From: Caballeronia megalochromosomata
GTDB lineage: Bacteria; Pseudomonadota; Gammaproteobacteria; Burkholderiales; Burkholderiaceae
Reading direction: 5' to 3'
DNA length: 64,000 nt
NCBI GenBank assembly: GCA_001580565.1
Contig: LRBF01000269.1
Span: forward strand, 1-64,000
The translations under genes were made by a program, and so were the position numbers. Every line of letters begins with the position of its first letter. Positions within the stretch are counted from its first letter, which is position 1. Below, one piece after another: positions 8,007 to 16,538 of the stretch. The notes under the pieces are model-generated. The model did no database searches, was not told where the DNA came from, and saw nothing but the letters and a program-made list of their open reading frames with translations.

Positions 8007-9032
8007 TCAGCGTCCTTTAGCCTTGAGCGCCGCGTCGAGGCGCGGATACACGCGGCGCGCGTTGCCTTCGTAAATCTTGTAACGCGCTTCGGGCTCGATC
8101 TGCGCGGCCTCGACATAGCGCTTCGTGTCGTCGAAATAATGTCCGGTTTCAGGATCGATGCCGCGCACCGCGCCGATCATCTCGCTTGCGAACAGAATGT
8201 TGTCGACCGGGATCACGCGTGTCAGCAAGTCGATGCCCGGCTGGTGATAGACGCACGTATCGAAGAACACGTTGTTCAGCAAATGGTCCTTCAGCAAGGG
8301 CTTTTTCAGCTCCTGCGCGAGACCGCGGAAACGTCCCCAGTGATACGGCACCGCGCCGCCGCCATGCGGAATCACGAACTTGAGCGTCGGGAAGTCGCGG
8401 AACAGATCGGACGTGAGGCACTGCATGAAGGCGGTCGTATCCGCATTCAGGTAATGCGCGCCCGTGGTATGAAAACACGCATTGCAGCTCGTGCTCACGT
8501 GGATCATCGCGGGGATGTCGTACTCGACCATCTTCTCGTAGACCGGATACCAGTAACGATCCGACAGCGGCGGGCTCGTCCAGTGTCCGCCGGACGGGTC
8601 CGGATTCAGGTTGATCGCGACATTGCCGTATTGCTCGACACACTTCACGAGCTCGGGAATGCATGTCGAGACATCGACGCCCGGACTCTGCGGCAGCATC
8701 GCCGCGGGAACGAAGCTATCCGGAAAGAGCTCGCTCACGCGATAACACAGCTCGTTGCAGATCGCGGCCCACGTGCTCGACTCTTCGAAGTCGCCGATGT
8801 GATGCGCCATGAAACTCGCGCGCGGGCTGAACACGGTGAGATCGAGGCCGCGCTCGCGCATCAATTTGAGCTGATTCGCTTCGATCGATTCGCGCAGTTC
8901 ATCGTCGCTGATATGCAGCTCCGATGCGCTCGGCATCTCCGAAGGACTCTTGAGGCCGGCGATCTGCCGGTTGCGCCACGCCTCCAGCGCCTTCGGCGCG
9001 GTCGTATAGTGGCCGTGAATGTCGATGATCAT
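8007..9032 (-). CDS. ligJ: 4-oxalomesaconate hydratase, LigJ type
   Basis: This 341-residue amidohydrolase-2 family protein has the N-terminal metal motif DIHGHYTT (H6, H8) and later conserved histidines in MIHVST, IPHGGGAVPYHWGR and the active-site tract. Its length and wording resemble Sphingobium LigJ, which adds water to 4-oxalomesaconate to form 4-carboxy-4-hydroxy-2-oxoadipate in the protocatechuate/gallate 4,5-cleavage route. Pseudomonas GalB does the same reaction with an unrelated fold, so this operon uses the LigJ solution. Its product is the substrate of the aldolase encoded next. GGAG lies 7 bases before the ATG. The assignment fits both sequence and context. Confidence 0.88.
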   Translation of the reverse strand: MIIDIHGHYTTAPKALEAWRNRQIAGLKSPSEMPSASELHISDDELRESIEANQLKLMRERGLDLTVFSPRASFMAHHIGDFEESSTWAAICNELCYRVSELFPDSFVPAAMLPQSPGVDVSTCIPELVKCVEQYGNVAINLNPDPSGGHWTSPPLSDRYWYPVYEKMVEYDIPAMIHVSTSCNACFHTTGAHYLNADTTAFMQCLTSDLFRDFPTLKFVIPHGGGAVPYHWGRFRGLAQELKKPLLKDHLLNNVFFDTCVYHQPGIDLLTRVIPVDNILFASEMIGAVRGIDPETGHYFDDTKRYVEAAQIEPEARYKIYEGNARRVYPRLDAALKAKGR

Positions 9033-9047
9033 CCTTTACTCCAGGTA

Positions 9048-10397
9048 CTAGTGAGCGGCGGTCGTTTGTGCGTGCGCTTCGTCGACACGCGTGCGTTGCG
9101 CGACGAGAATCGAGAACGCGGCGAGCGTCGCGGGCACGGCGAGCATCGCGAGAATCGCACCGAACTCCCAGCCGAGGCCGAGCAGCGCGCCGCCGAACGC
9201 GGAACCGAAGATGCTGCCGAAGCGCCCCATGCCGAGCATCCAGCTCACGCCGGTTGCACGCGCTACCGTCGGATAGCGGCTCGGCGCGAACGCATTGAGG
9301 CCCGTTTGCGCCCCGCTCATGCAGAAGCCCGCTGCGAACACGAGCACGGCAAGCGACGACGACAACGCGCCGATCCATGCCAACCCGAGCACGCACACCG
9401 CGCCGCCGAGATACGCTGCGCTGATGACGGGCGCCGGCCGCGCACGGTCCATGATCCAGCCGACGATGACCGCGCCGATCGTGCCGCCGATCTGGAACAT
9501 CGCCGTGACGTTCGCCGCTGCGGAGACCGTGAGGCCCGCGTCCTTCATCAGCGTCGGCAGCCATCCGGTCAGCAGATAGATCACGAGCAGGCCCATGAAA
9601 TACGTGACCCACAGCGCGGCCGTCATCAGGCCGTAGCCATGCGAGAACAATACGCCGATGGGCTTTTTCGTGGGCAGCGGCGGTTCGTTCGATACGAAGG
9701 TTTCCGTGCCGTCGAAACGCGCGCCGCACACGCGGCCGAGCACCTTGCCGATGCGCGCCGAGGTTGCGCCACGCACCGCGAGCAGACGCGCCGATTCGGG
9801 CAGCAGCCAGATTTGCAGCGGAATCAGCACGATCGGCAGCGCGCCGCCGAAGATCAGCACCGAGCGCCAGCCGTGCACCGGAATCAGACTGCCCGCGACG
9901 AAGCCGATCAGCGCCGAGCCGAGATTAAAGCCCGTGAACATGATCGTGATGAGCAGCGCGCGCTTGCGTTGCGGCGCGTACTCGGAGAGCAGCGTCGTCG
10001 TGTTGGGCATCGCGGCGCCGAGGCCAATACCGGTCAACACGCGCAGAATCGCCATGCTCGCCGGCGAATTCGTGAATGCGGTCGCTATGGTGAACACGCC
10101 GAAGAGAAACACGGAGGTAATCAGAACCCACTTGCGTCCGATGCGGTCCGACGCCGGTCCCGCCGCCAGCGCGCCAATGACGAGGCCGATGGGCGCCGCG
10201 CTCATCACGAGGCCGAACGCGGGGCGCGAGATATGCCAGTCCGCGATGATCGAAGGCGCGACGAAGCCCATGATCGCGACGTCCATGCCGTCAGCCGCCA
10301 CGATCAGAAAGCACAACGCGACCAGCAGCCACTGGTAGGCGGAAATCGGGCGTTCGTCGATGAAGCCCTTGATGTCGATGGTTTTGCCGATATTCAT
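9048..10397 (-). CDS. Aromatic acid:H+ symporter (MFS, AAHS family)
   Basis: This 449-residue protein has twelve predicted membrane helices. The AAHS signatures are visible: DGMDVAIMGFVAPSI in helix 1, GPASDRIGRKW in the loop after helix 2, and GWIMDRARPAP in the loop after helix 8. The helix 1 aspartates are needed for transport in PcaK and BenK. The gene lies between gallate dioxygenase and the hydratase, so gallate uptake (the role of GalT in Pseudomonas) is the likely function. CAGGAGACAAAC precedes the ATG. Protocatechuate or a similar hydroxybenzoate could also be carried. Confidence 0.87.
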   Translation of the reverse strand: MNIGKTIDIKGFIDERPISAYQWLLVALCFLIVAADGMDVAIMGFVAPSIIADWHISRPAFGLVMSAAPIGLVIGALAAGPASDRIGRKWVLITSVFLFGVFTIATAFTNSPASMAILRVLTGIGLGAAMPNTTTLLSEYAPQRKRALLITIMFTGFNLGSALIGFVAGSLIPVHGWRSVLIFGGALPIVLIPLQIWLLPESARLLAVRGATSARIGKVLGRVCGARFDGTETFVSNEPPLPTKKPIGVLFSHGYGLMTAALWVTYFMGLLVIYLLTGWLPTLMKDAGLTVSAAANVTAMFQIGGTIGAVIVGWIMDRARPAPVISAAYLGGAVCVLGLAWIGALSSSLAVLVFAAGFCMSGAQTGLNAFAPSRYPTVARATGVSWMLGMGRFGSIFGSAFGGALLGLGWEFGAILAMLAVPATLAAFSILVAQRTRVDEAHAQTTAAH

Positions 10398-10422
10398 GTT
10401 TGTCTCCTGTCTGCGCGCTTAT

Positions 10423-11715
10423 TCAGTTCTTCGTCTTGTCCCAGTCGAGCTTGCCCGCGCCCTTGCCCGCGACCGAGTAGAGCGCTCCGGGCGCATTGCG
10501 CGTCTTCTGGAATGCTTCGAGCGTTTCACCGCGCATCGCGGCATAGATATGCAGGTTCGATACGCCCGTAACCGCGCCGAGCTTTTCGAGCATGAAGAAG
10601 ATCACGCCGTAATGAAGCAGGCCGCGCCAGTCGCGCCGGCGAATCAGCTCGCGCTCCTCTTCGCTGAGCCCGGCGGCCTCGAAGCTCGCTTCCTCGTCCT
10701 CTTTGAATGCCTCGCGATGCGCGGGCTCCACCATGCGATGCAGATAATCGTTGATGCGATAGGCGCGCACCGCCGTTTCGATCGAGAACGGATAAGTGCC
10801 TTCGAGCTTCTCGACATCGGCGAGCTGCACGGCCATCTTCTGACGATGACGCTCCACGATCGCCGGCTTCGTCTCGCTATCCTCGCCTTCATAGATCGCG
10901 GTGGCGATGCCCGCCATCGACGGCAGGTAGTAGCTGCGATGCTTGCACACGACATTCGACGACAACGCGCCGCGCATCGTGAGCCACATGATCACTTCGG
11001 CGCCTTCGTATCCGCCGAGCGCGGCATATTCGGCAAGCGTCATGTCCGCGAGCTGCTCGGGATCGCGCTCGAAGAGATCGAGAAAACGCGCGTCCCATGC
11101 CGTGTTGTTGAAGCCCGAGCGCTCGCCATGCACCTGATGCGAAAGACCGCCCGTCGCGAGAATCGCGACCTTGATGTCTTCCGGATAGCTTTCGATCGCG
11201 CGGCGCAGCGCCTGACCCAGCTTGTAGAAACGGCGCGCGCTCGGCACGGGCAATTGCAGCACGCCCATTTGCAGCGGCACGATCTTGACCGGCCATTCGG
11301 GCTTGTGCGGGCAGAGCATCGAGAGCGGCGAGAAGCAGCCGTGATCGAGCGCCTTGTTCTGGAAGAACGACATGTCGAATTCGTCGGACATCAGCGACGT
11401 GCCGATGTGCGCGGCGAGCGCCGGATGGCCCTTGATCGGCGGCAGGTCGCGCGCGCCGCCGCCTTCGTCCGCGACGCGCCATTCCGGTCCTACGCCGAGC
11501 GCGAACGCGGAATAGTGATCGAAAAAGAATGACGTGACGTGGTCGTTGTAGATCGTGACGATGACATCGGGCTGCTTTTCCGCGAGCCAGTTCGCGAGCG
11601 GCGCGAAATTCTCGAAGATCGGCGCCCAGACGGGATCGTCTCGCTTGTTCTTGTCGAACGCGAAACCGATGGTCGGTGTGTGCGAGGCGGCAATGCCTCC
11701 GATGATCCGTGCCAT
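10423..11715 (-). CDS. galA: Gallate dioxygenase
   Basis: This 430-residue extradiol dioxygenase has an N-terminal LigB-like catalytic domain (about residues 1-285) fused to a C-terminal LigA-like domain (about 310-420). The fused layout and length are typical of GalA and DesB. Iron ligands are visible as H12 in ASHTPTI and the His in YNDHVTSF; DHGCFSPL and TGGLSHQVHGER complete the catalytic domain. It opens gallate to 4-oxalomesaconate. It is the first gene of the minus-strand operon and has GAAGGAG 8 bases before its ATG. The downstream genes supply transporter, hydratase and aldolase. No dedicated LysR regulator for the gallate operon is adjacent. Confidence 0.93.
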   Translation of the reverse strand: MARIIGGIAASHTPTIGFAFDKNKRDDPVWAPIFENFAPLANWLAEKQPDVIVTIYNDHVTSFFFDHYSAFALGVGPEWRVADEGGGARDLPPIKGHPALAAHIGTSLMSDEFDMSFFQNKALDHGCFSPLSMLCPHKPEWPVKIVPLQMGVLQLPVPSARRFYKLGQALRRAIESYPEDIKVAILATGGLSHQVHGERSGFNNTAWDARFLDLFERDPEQLADMTLAEYAALGGYEGAEVIMWLTMRGALSSNVVCKHRSYYLPSMAGIATAIYEGEDSETKPAIVERHRQKMAVQLADVEKLEGTYPFSIETAVRAYRINDYLHRMVEPAHREAFKEDEEASFEAAGLSEEERELIRRRDWRGLLHYGVIFFMLEKLGAVTGVSNLHIYAAMRGETLEAFQKTRNAPGALYSVAGKGAGKLDWDKTKN

Positions 11716-11802
11716 GTGCGCTACTCCTTCAGAATGCGTGGCCGAGCGGGCTTGCTTTAGGGAAACTGAAGCCGCAGGGTAGCGAGGAAGGAGGCGTGGC
11801 GG

Positions 11803-11823
11803 GTACTACGCGTTAACCAGTAC
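11803..11823. promoter_or_regulatory. dyad upstream of gallate operon
   Basis: GTACT (11803-11807) and AGTAC (11819-11823) form an inverted repeat with an 11-base spacer containing GTTAAC. It lies 88-108 bases upstream of the galA start. The T-N11-A-like spacing suits a LysR activator. The rest of 11716-11956 holds no gene; I could not place a convincing -35/-10 pair. Confidence 0.35.
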
Positions 11824-11956
11824 TTTTCCTTTACGGATAGGGGTTCGGCCCGTGCGAAGGCCGATGGGACGGGCGCGGCAAGGCAGTCGGCAGTTTCTTT
11901 TTGTCGATATGCCGATAAATAAAACTGATGGCAGGTGAAACAGGACGCAAAATCCC

Positions 11957-12925
11957 TCAGCCGGTACTTTCCAGCTCCGCGCCGATGACCGTCCTGTCAC
12001 GCGGCCCGGCCATGCCGAAATGCTTCGCCAGCGCATCGACGACGTTTTCCGCCATGGCGCGACGCGTCTCTTCCGTTCCCGAACCGATATGCGGCGTGAG
12101 CACCAGCCTGCGATCACGGATGAGCGCCTCGGGCACGTCGGGTTCGTGCTCGAACACATCCAGCGCGGCACCCGCCAGTTGGTCCGCCGCGAGCGCCGCG
12201 ATGAGCGCACGCTCATCGACGACCGGACCGCGAGCGATGTTCACGAGAAATCCGTCGGGCCCGAGCGCATCGATGACCTTCGCATCGATCAGATGATGCG
12301 TCGCGGGCGAAAGCGGGCACGTGAGGATCAGCATGTCGCTGTCTCGCGCGAGCCGAACGATGTCATCGTAATACGGAATATCGACGGCCTTGCGGCTGGG
12401 ACCGAAATACGCGAGCGTCGAACCGAACGCCCGCAGCCGCTGCGCAATCGCCGAGCCGATGGTGCCCAGCCCGACGATGCCGACTTTCATGCGCGAGATG
12501 GACCGGCCCAGCCGGTAATGCCCCTGCACGGGCCACTGTCCCGAGCGAACGTAAGCGTCCGCGTTCACGAAGTCGCGCGTGACCGCGAGCGCCAGTCCGA
12601 CCGCCGCATTCGCCACGTCTTCGGCCAGAATGTGCGACGTATTCTCGATGCGAATGCCGCGCGAGCGCGTCGCCTCAATGTCCACGTTATCCAGTCCCGC
12701 GCTGTAGCTCGAGATGATTTCCAGCGCGGGCAGCGCATCGAGGAAGGCTGCATCGATCTTCGTTTTACGCAGCGCGATGCCGCGAATCTTGCTGCCGTGT
12801 TCGTTCAGAAATGCAGCGGCGGCTGAAGGCTCCTTCGGAAGATCGAGCGCGGTAAAAAGCGCTCCGAGCTCGGCGTGCGTCCATTCGGGCAAATCTGCCG
12901 CATTGAGGATGATCGGCTTGGTCAT
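11957..12925 (-). CDS. D-isomer-specific 2-hydroxyacid dehydrogenase
   Basis: This 322-residue protein has the two-domain fold of NAD(P)-dependent D-2-hydroxyacid dehydrogenases. The nucleotide-binding motif GLGTIG is at 152-157. The catalytic set is Arg232 in NIARGPVVDE, Glu261 in DVFEHEP and His279 in TPHIGSG. Glyoxylate and hydroxypyruvate reductases of the GhrB type are the nearest relatives I recognise. It lies 58 bases downstream of a glucarate-type MFS gene in the same direction, so the substrate may be a 2-keto or 2-hydroxy acid imported by that carrier. Its physiological direction cannot be decided from sequence. Confidence 0.87.
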   Translation of the reverse strand: MTKPIILNAADLPEWTHAELGALFTALDLPKEPSAAAAFLNEHGSKIRGIALRKTKIDAAFLDALPALEIISSYSAGLDNVDIEATRSRGIRIENTSHILAEDVANAAVGLALAVTRDFVNADAYVRSGQWPVQGHYRLGRSISRMKVGIVGLGTIGSAIAQRLRAFGSTLAYFGPSRKAVDIPYYDDIVRLARDSDMLILTCPLSPATHHLIDAKVIDALGPDGFLVNIARGPVVDERALIAALAADQLAGAALDVFEHEPDVPEALIRDRRLVLTPHIGSGTEETRRAMAENVVDALAKHFGMAGPRDRTVIGAELESTG

Positions 12926-12983
12926 GGTTCGGATTCGGTGATGACGTGATGCAAGGACACGGGGCGAAACGTAAAACAGCGGC

Positions 12984-14357
12984 TCAACTCATCTTGACGC
13001 GCTCGATCTTGCCCATGAAGCACAGGTAGACGATGGCCGCCACCAGGCAATGCGCGGCGACGAAGTAGAGTCCGACAGTGTAGCCGCCCGTCGCCTGCAC
13101 GATATAGCCGAAGGCGATCGGCGTCACGATGCCGCCGATATTCCCGATGCAATTGAAGATCGCGCCGGCAAGGCCGACCGCCTCGCGCGGAGCCGTGTCG
13201 CTGACGACGGCCCACGTGCCCGCGCCGGCGGCCGCGCCCTTGCCGAAGAAGGCCAGCGTCATGAGCAGGACGATCGCGGTATTGCTTTCGGTGACGGCGG
13301 ACAGAACGAGGCTGCAACCCATCGCCATGCCGACGATATACGGCGTCTTGCGGGCCCACGACACGCTCCATCCGCGACGAATGAGCCAGTCGGAGATCGT
13401 GCCGCCTGCAATGCCGCCGAGGAAGCCGGCCACCGCCGGCACCATCGTCGCGAACCCTGCCTGCATCACGTTCATGCCGCGTGCCTGGACGAGGTAGATC
13501 GGAAACCAGGTGATGAAGAAATAGCTCAGCGCGATGGTGCAGTACTGCCCGATATACGCGCACCACAGCATGCGATTGGTGAGCAGCGTGCGCATCACGC
13601 CGGACGAGATGGCGGGACGCGACGCGAGTTCGTGCTTCGAGTCGATATCGACCATCGCGCCGCCCGCGATGATGTGATCCAGCTCGCTGCTGGACACGCG
13701 CGGATGATTGCGCGGCTCGTACATGACGACGGCCCACACGCCCGCCGCCGCGATACCGATCACGCCCAGCGCGATGAACGGAGCGGGCCAGCCGAAGCGC
13801 GACGTGAGCCATCCCGCGAACGGCGAGAAGATCGCCACGGCGAAATACGATGCCGATGCGAACAGCGACGTGGCAAGGCCGCGCTCTTCCTTGGGAAACC
13901 ACATGACCGCGACGCGGCCGTTGGCGGGAAAGCTCGGCGCCTCGATCAGCCCGAGCGCGAAGCGCAGCGCGAACAGCAGCCCGAGTGCAATCGAAAGGTC
14001 CGACGTGAAGTTGCCGATGAAGCCGACCAGCATGGTCGCGATGGACCACAGGATCAGCGTCGCGCCGTACATGGTCTTGGTGCCGAGGCGGTCGAGCAGC
14101 AAACCGCCGGGAATCTGGCCTACGACATACGCCCAACTGAAGGCCGACAGCACATAGCCCAGTTGCACGTGATTCAGGCCGAACTGCTTCGATATGCCGG
14201 GACCGGCGATCGACAGGATGGCGCGATCCGCATAGGCCACCGTGGCCAGCAGCAGGATCATCGCGAGGATCGAATACCGCGTGCGCGTCGTACGGGTTGC
14301 GGTGCTCGCTATATACTGGGTCGTTCGCTCTGTAGCCACCGATATCTCCTGGTTCAT
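12984..14357 (-). CDS. MFS transporter, glucarate/galactarate-like (ACS family)
   Basis: This transporter of about 457 residues has twelve membrane helices and the ACS-subgroup wording YADRAILSIAGPGISKQF followed by FSWAYVVGQIPGGLLLDRLG. GudP- and GarP-type carriers for hexarates share these stretches. I start it at the ATG at 14357 (MNQEISVATER), which has AGGGG 5 bases upstream; the open frame runs to 14471 but the extra part reads across the divergent promoter. The gene is followed by a 2-hydroxyacid dehydrogenase and is divergent from the HTH-citrate synthase gene. Uptake of an organic dianion is likely; the exact substrate is unknown. Confidence 0.85.
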   Translation of the reverse strand: MNQEISVATERTTQYIASTATRTTRTRYSILAMILLLATVAYADRAILSIAGPGISKQFGLNHVQLGYVLSAFSWAYVVGQIPGGLLLDRLGTKTMYGATLILWSIATMLVGFIGNFTSDLSIALGLLFALRFALGLIEAPSFPANGRVAVMWFPKEERGLATSLFASASYFAVAIFSPFAGWLTSRFGWPAPFIALGVIGIAAAGVWAVVMYEPRNHPRVSSSELDHIIAGGAMVDIDSKHELASRPAISSGVMRTLLTNRMLWCAYIGQYCTIALSYFFITWFPIYLVQARGMNVMQAGFATMVPAVAGFLGGIAGGTISDWLIRRGWSVSWARKTPYIVGMAMGCSLVLSAVTESNTAIVLLMTLAFFGKGAAAGAGTWAVVSDTAPREAVGLAGAIFNCIGNIGGIVTPIAFGYIVQATGGYTVGLYFVAAHCLVAAIVYLCFMGKIERVKMS

Positions 14358-14467
14358 GCCCCTGAACGAGTCGGGAAGACGCGCGCTGCGAAAGCCTTTC
14401 GACCTGACGGCCGGACTTTTCTCGGGCTCATTGATGTCTCGCATTACACCGACGCCATGGACGACCG

Positions 14468-14490
14468 TCAATCTTGATTGATTCGATCAA
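14468..14490. promoter_or_regulatory. overlapping palindromes at the HTH-citrate synthase start
   Basis: TCAATC-TT-GATTGA (14468-14481) overlaps TTGAT-N7-ATCAA (14474-14490). The pair sits directly before or over the start of the HTH-citrate synthase gene and about 110 bases from the divergent MFS gene. Such nested dyads look like an operator, perhaps for the gene's own helix-turn-helix. This is inferred from symmetry and position. Confidence 0.45.
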
Positions 14491-15652
14491 CGTGAAGAAC
14501 TGGATGACTCAGGAAGAGGCCTGCGAAGCCCTGAACGTGCGCAAGCAGACCCTCTACGCCTATGTCAGCCGCGGTCAGATCGAAGTCCAGGACGATCCAC
14601 GACATGCGAACCGCAATCTGTATCGCGCGGCGGATATCGCGGCGCTCGTGAAGAAGCGCAGCCTCGGGCGGGCGCGCAAGAACATCGCGGCCAGCACGAT
14701 GGCCTGGGGCGAGCCGATCATCGATACAAGCCTCTCCACGATCGTGCGCGGCCGGCTTTACTATCGCGGCCGGGACGCGGTGCAGCTGGCTGAATCGGCA
14801 ACGCTGGAACAGGTCGCGCAGTTGCTATGGAACATGGACCAACCGCCGCGCTTTCCTTCGTTCGAACCGGTGCCGTTCGACGGTCCGGTCAGCGCGCGCG
14901 TCTATGCCGCCCTCTCTCATGCCGCGGCGAACGATCGGACGGAATCCGCATCCGATGGCGGGGAGCGCGTGGCTCGGGCCGCCGCGCTGGTCGGCCGCCT
15001 CGCCAGCAATTTCGTCGAATTGCGCCCGGATGAGAGTGCGTTGCACCTGCGCATCGCGAATGCATGGGGCGTCGCGCATCATGCGGATTTGCTGCGCCGC
15101 GTGCTGGTTCTGCTGGCCGATCAGGAACTCACGAGTTCGTCATTCGCGGCACGCGTGGCCGCATCGACGGGAGCGTCGCTCGGGGCGAGCATGATCGCGG
15201 GGCTCGCCGCCTTCTCCGGTCCGATGCACGGTAACGCGATCGTGCGCGTGCGCGAGTTCATGGATGAGGCGAAGCGCTCGGGAACCGCAACCGTGGTGCA
15301 GAGAAGGATCGCGGATGGCGATGCGTTGCCCGGCTTCGGTCACGAGCTGTATCCGCAGGGCGATCCGCGCGCGGCCGATCTCCTGTCCGCCTTCGATGCG
15401 CCCGACGCGGCGCGCGAGCTGATCGACTGCGTCGAACGATTGACGGGCAAGCTGCCCGCCATCGACATGGCGCTCGCCGCGCTGGTCGAGCATTGCGGTC
15501 TTCCGGAGAGCGCGGCGTTTGCCCTGTTCTCCATCGCGCGAAGTGTCGGCTGGATGGCTCATTCGATCGAACAGATCATGGAAGGAACCTTGCTGCGGCC
15601 ACGGGCGCACTATGTCGGGCCTGATGTCATCGACAACACTGGAGGGTCATGA
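14474..15652 (+). CDS. Citrate synthase family protein with N-terminal helix-turn-helix
   Basis: Residues 12-65 form an excisionase/MerR-like winged helix (TQEEACEALNVRKQTLYAY, then a basic RNLYR wing), and residues 80-385 form a citrate synthase fold. The catalytic triad is intact: His252 in SGPMHGNA, His290 in PGFGHELYP and Asp331 in LPAIDMAL, so enzymatic activity is plausible. Ordinary citrate synthases have no DNA-binding domain and are about 430 residues. The frame opens at a TTG (14474), but GTG at 14492 or ATG at 14504 would leave the palindromes outside the gene and may be the real start. It is coupled to a VOC gene 1 base downstream and faces an MFS gene. The acyl acceptor is unknown; citrate, methylcitrate or another condensation is possible. 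Confidence 0.83.
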   Translation: MIDSINVKNWMTQEEACEALNVRKQTLYAYVSRGQIEVQDDPRHANRNLYRAADIAALVKKRSLGRARKNIAASTMAWGEPIIDTSLSTIVRGRLYYRGRDAVQLAESATLEQVAQLLWNMDQPPRFPSFEPVPFDGPVSARVYAALSHAAANDRTESASDGGERVARAAALVGRLASNFVELRPDESALHLRIANAWGVAHHADLLRRVLVLLADQELTSSSFAARVAASTGASLGASMIAGLAAFSGPMHGNAIVRVREFMDEAKRSGTATVVQRRIADGDALPGFGHELYPQGDPRAADLLSAFDAPDAARELIDCVERLTGKLPAIDMALAALVEHCGLPESAAFALFSIARSVGWMAHSIEQIMEGTLLRPRAHYVGPDVIDNTGGS

Positions 15653-15653
15653 G

Positions 15654-16529
15654 ATGCATCGCTTCGATTACGCACGCGAGGACACCGGCAATCTCGTGCT
15701 CCTCGAACACGTCAACCTCACGATACCGGATCAGCGTCTGGCCACCGCGTTCTATGTCAGCGCGCTCGGACTGACGCGCGATCCCTATCTGATGACGGGC
15801 GTGACCAACATGTGGATCAACATAGGCCGCTCGCAGCTCCATCTGCCGCACGGTGACGCACAGCGCTTGCGCGGGCACGTCGGGCTGATCGTGGGGGCGC
15901 GTGAATCGCTCCTGAAACGGCTGCGGGACATTCAGCCCGTGCTCGCGCAGACCGCATTCGGATGGACCGAGTGCGAGGACCGCGTGCAGGTTATCTGCCC
16001 GTGGGGCAATCGTTACGATTGTCTCGATCCGGACGCGTCAGACGTGCGCGCGCCGTGGTCAGGCATCGATCTCGGTATGGCTTACGTGAGGCTCGACGTC
16101 CCGACTGGATGCGCCGCCGCGATTGCCACGTTCTACAGGGAAATGTTCAATGCGTCCGTCGAGCTTCGCGACGAACATGGCGCGCGGCAGGCGGTCATCG
16201 GCATCGGCAAGCATCAGCAGCTCATCTATGCGGAGACGTCCGCCGCCAGCCCCGATTACGACGGGCATCACATCCAGATTTACGTCGCCGATTTTTCCGG
16301 GCCCTACGCGCGGCTCGCCGGGCGCGGGCTGACCTATGGCGAGGAGCCTCATCAGTACCGGTTCCGGCGGCTGATCGATCTCGCCGACGATGCACCCTGC
16401 TTCGAACTGGAGCATGAGGTTCGCAGCCTCCGCCATCCGCTTTACGCGAGACCGCTGGTGAACCGGAATCCGGAGAACAGCAACCGGAACTTCAGGGCAG
16501 GCGAGGAGACGCGTCGCGGCGCCTTTTAG
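15654..16529 (+). CDS. Two-module VOC (glyoxalase/dioxygenase superfamily) protein
   Basis: This 291-residue protein has two vicinal-oxygen-chelate modules. The first covers about residues 15-120 (LEHVNLTIPDQRLATAFYVS) and the second about 140-260 (MAYVRLDVPTGCAAAIATFY). Possible metal ligands are His in EHVNL, the His residues in HLPHG and the Glu in CFELEHEV. GGAGGG lies 8 bases before the ATG, and the gene starts 1 base after the citrate synthase stop, so the two are translated together. The family contains glyoxalases, extradiol dioxygenases and isomerases. I do not recognise a specific subfamily, and the enzymatic role is open. Confidence 0.75.
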   Translation: MHRFDYAREDTGNLVLLEHVNLTIPDQRLATAFYVSALGLTRDPYLMTGVTNMWINIGRSQLHLPHGDAQRLRGHVGLIVGARESLLKRLRDIQPVLAQTAFGWTECEDRVQVICPWGNRYDCLDPDASDVRAPWSGIDLGMAYVRLDVPTGCAAAIATFYREMFNASVELRDEHGARQAVIGIGKHQQLIYAETSAASPDYDGHHIQIYVADFSGPYARLAGRGLTYGEEPHQYRFRRLIDLADDAPCFELEHEVRSLRHPLYARPLVNRNPENSNRNFRAGEETRRGAF

Positions 16530-16538
16530 CGCGCGCGC

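Noticed and set aside
7944..10571. An 875-codon open frame on the plus strand opposite the LigJ-type and MFS genes
   Set aside because: It is rich in Arg, His, Ala and Glu with no motif, and lies antisense to two genes with clear families. Long antisense frames are expected in GC-rich DNA.
12922..14136. A 404-codon frame inside the MFS gene on the same strand
   Set aside because: Arginine/histidine-rich shifted frame; the MFS frame has twelve helices and family motifs.
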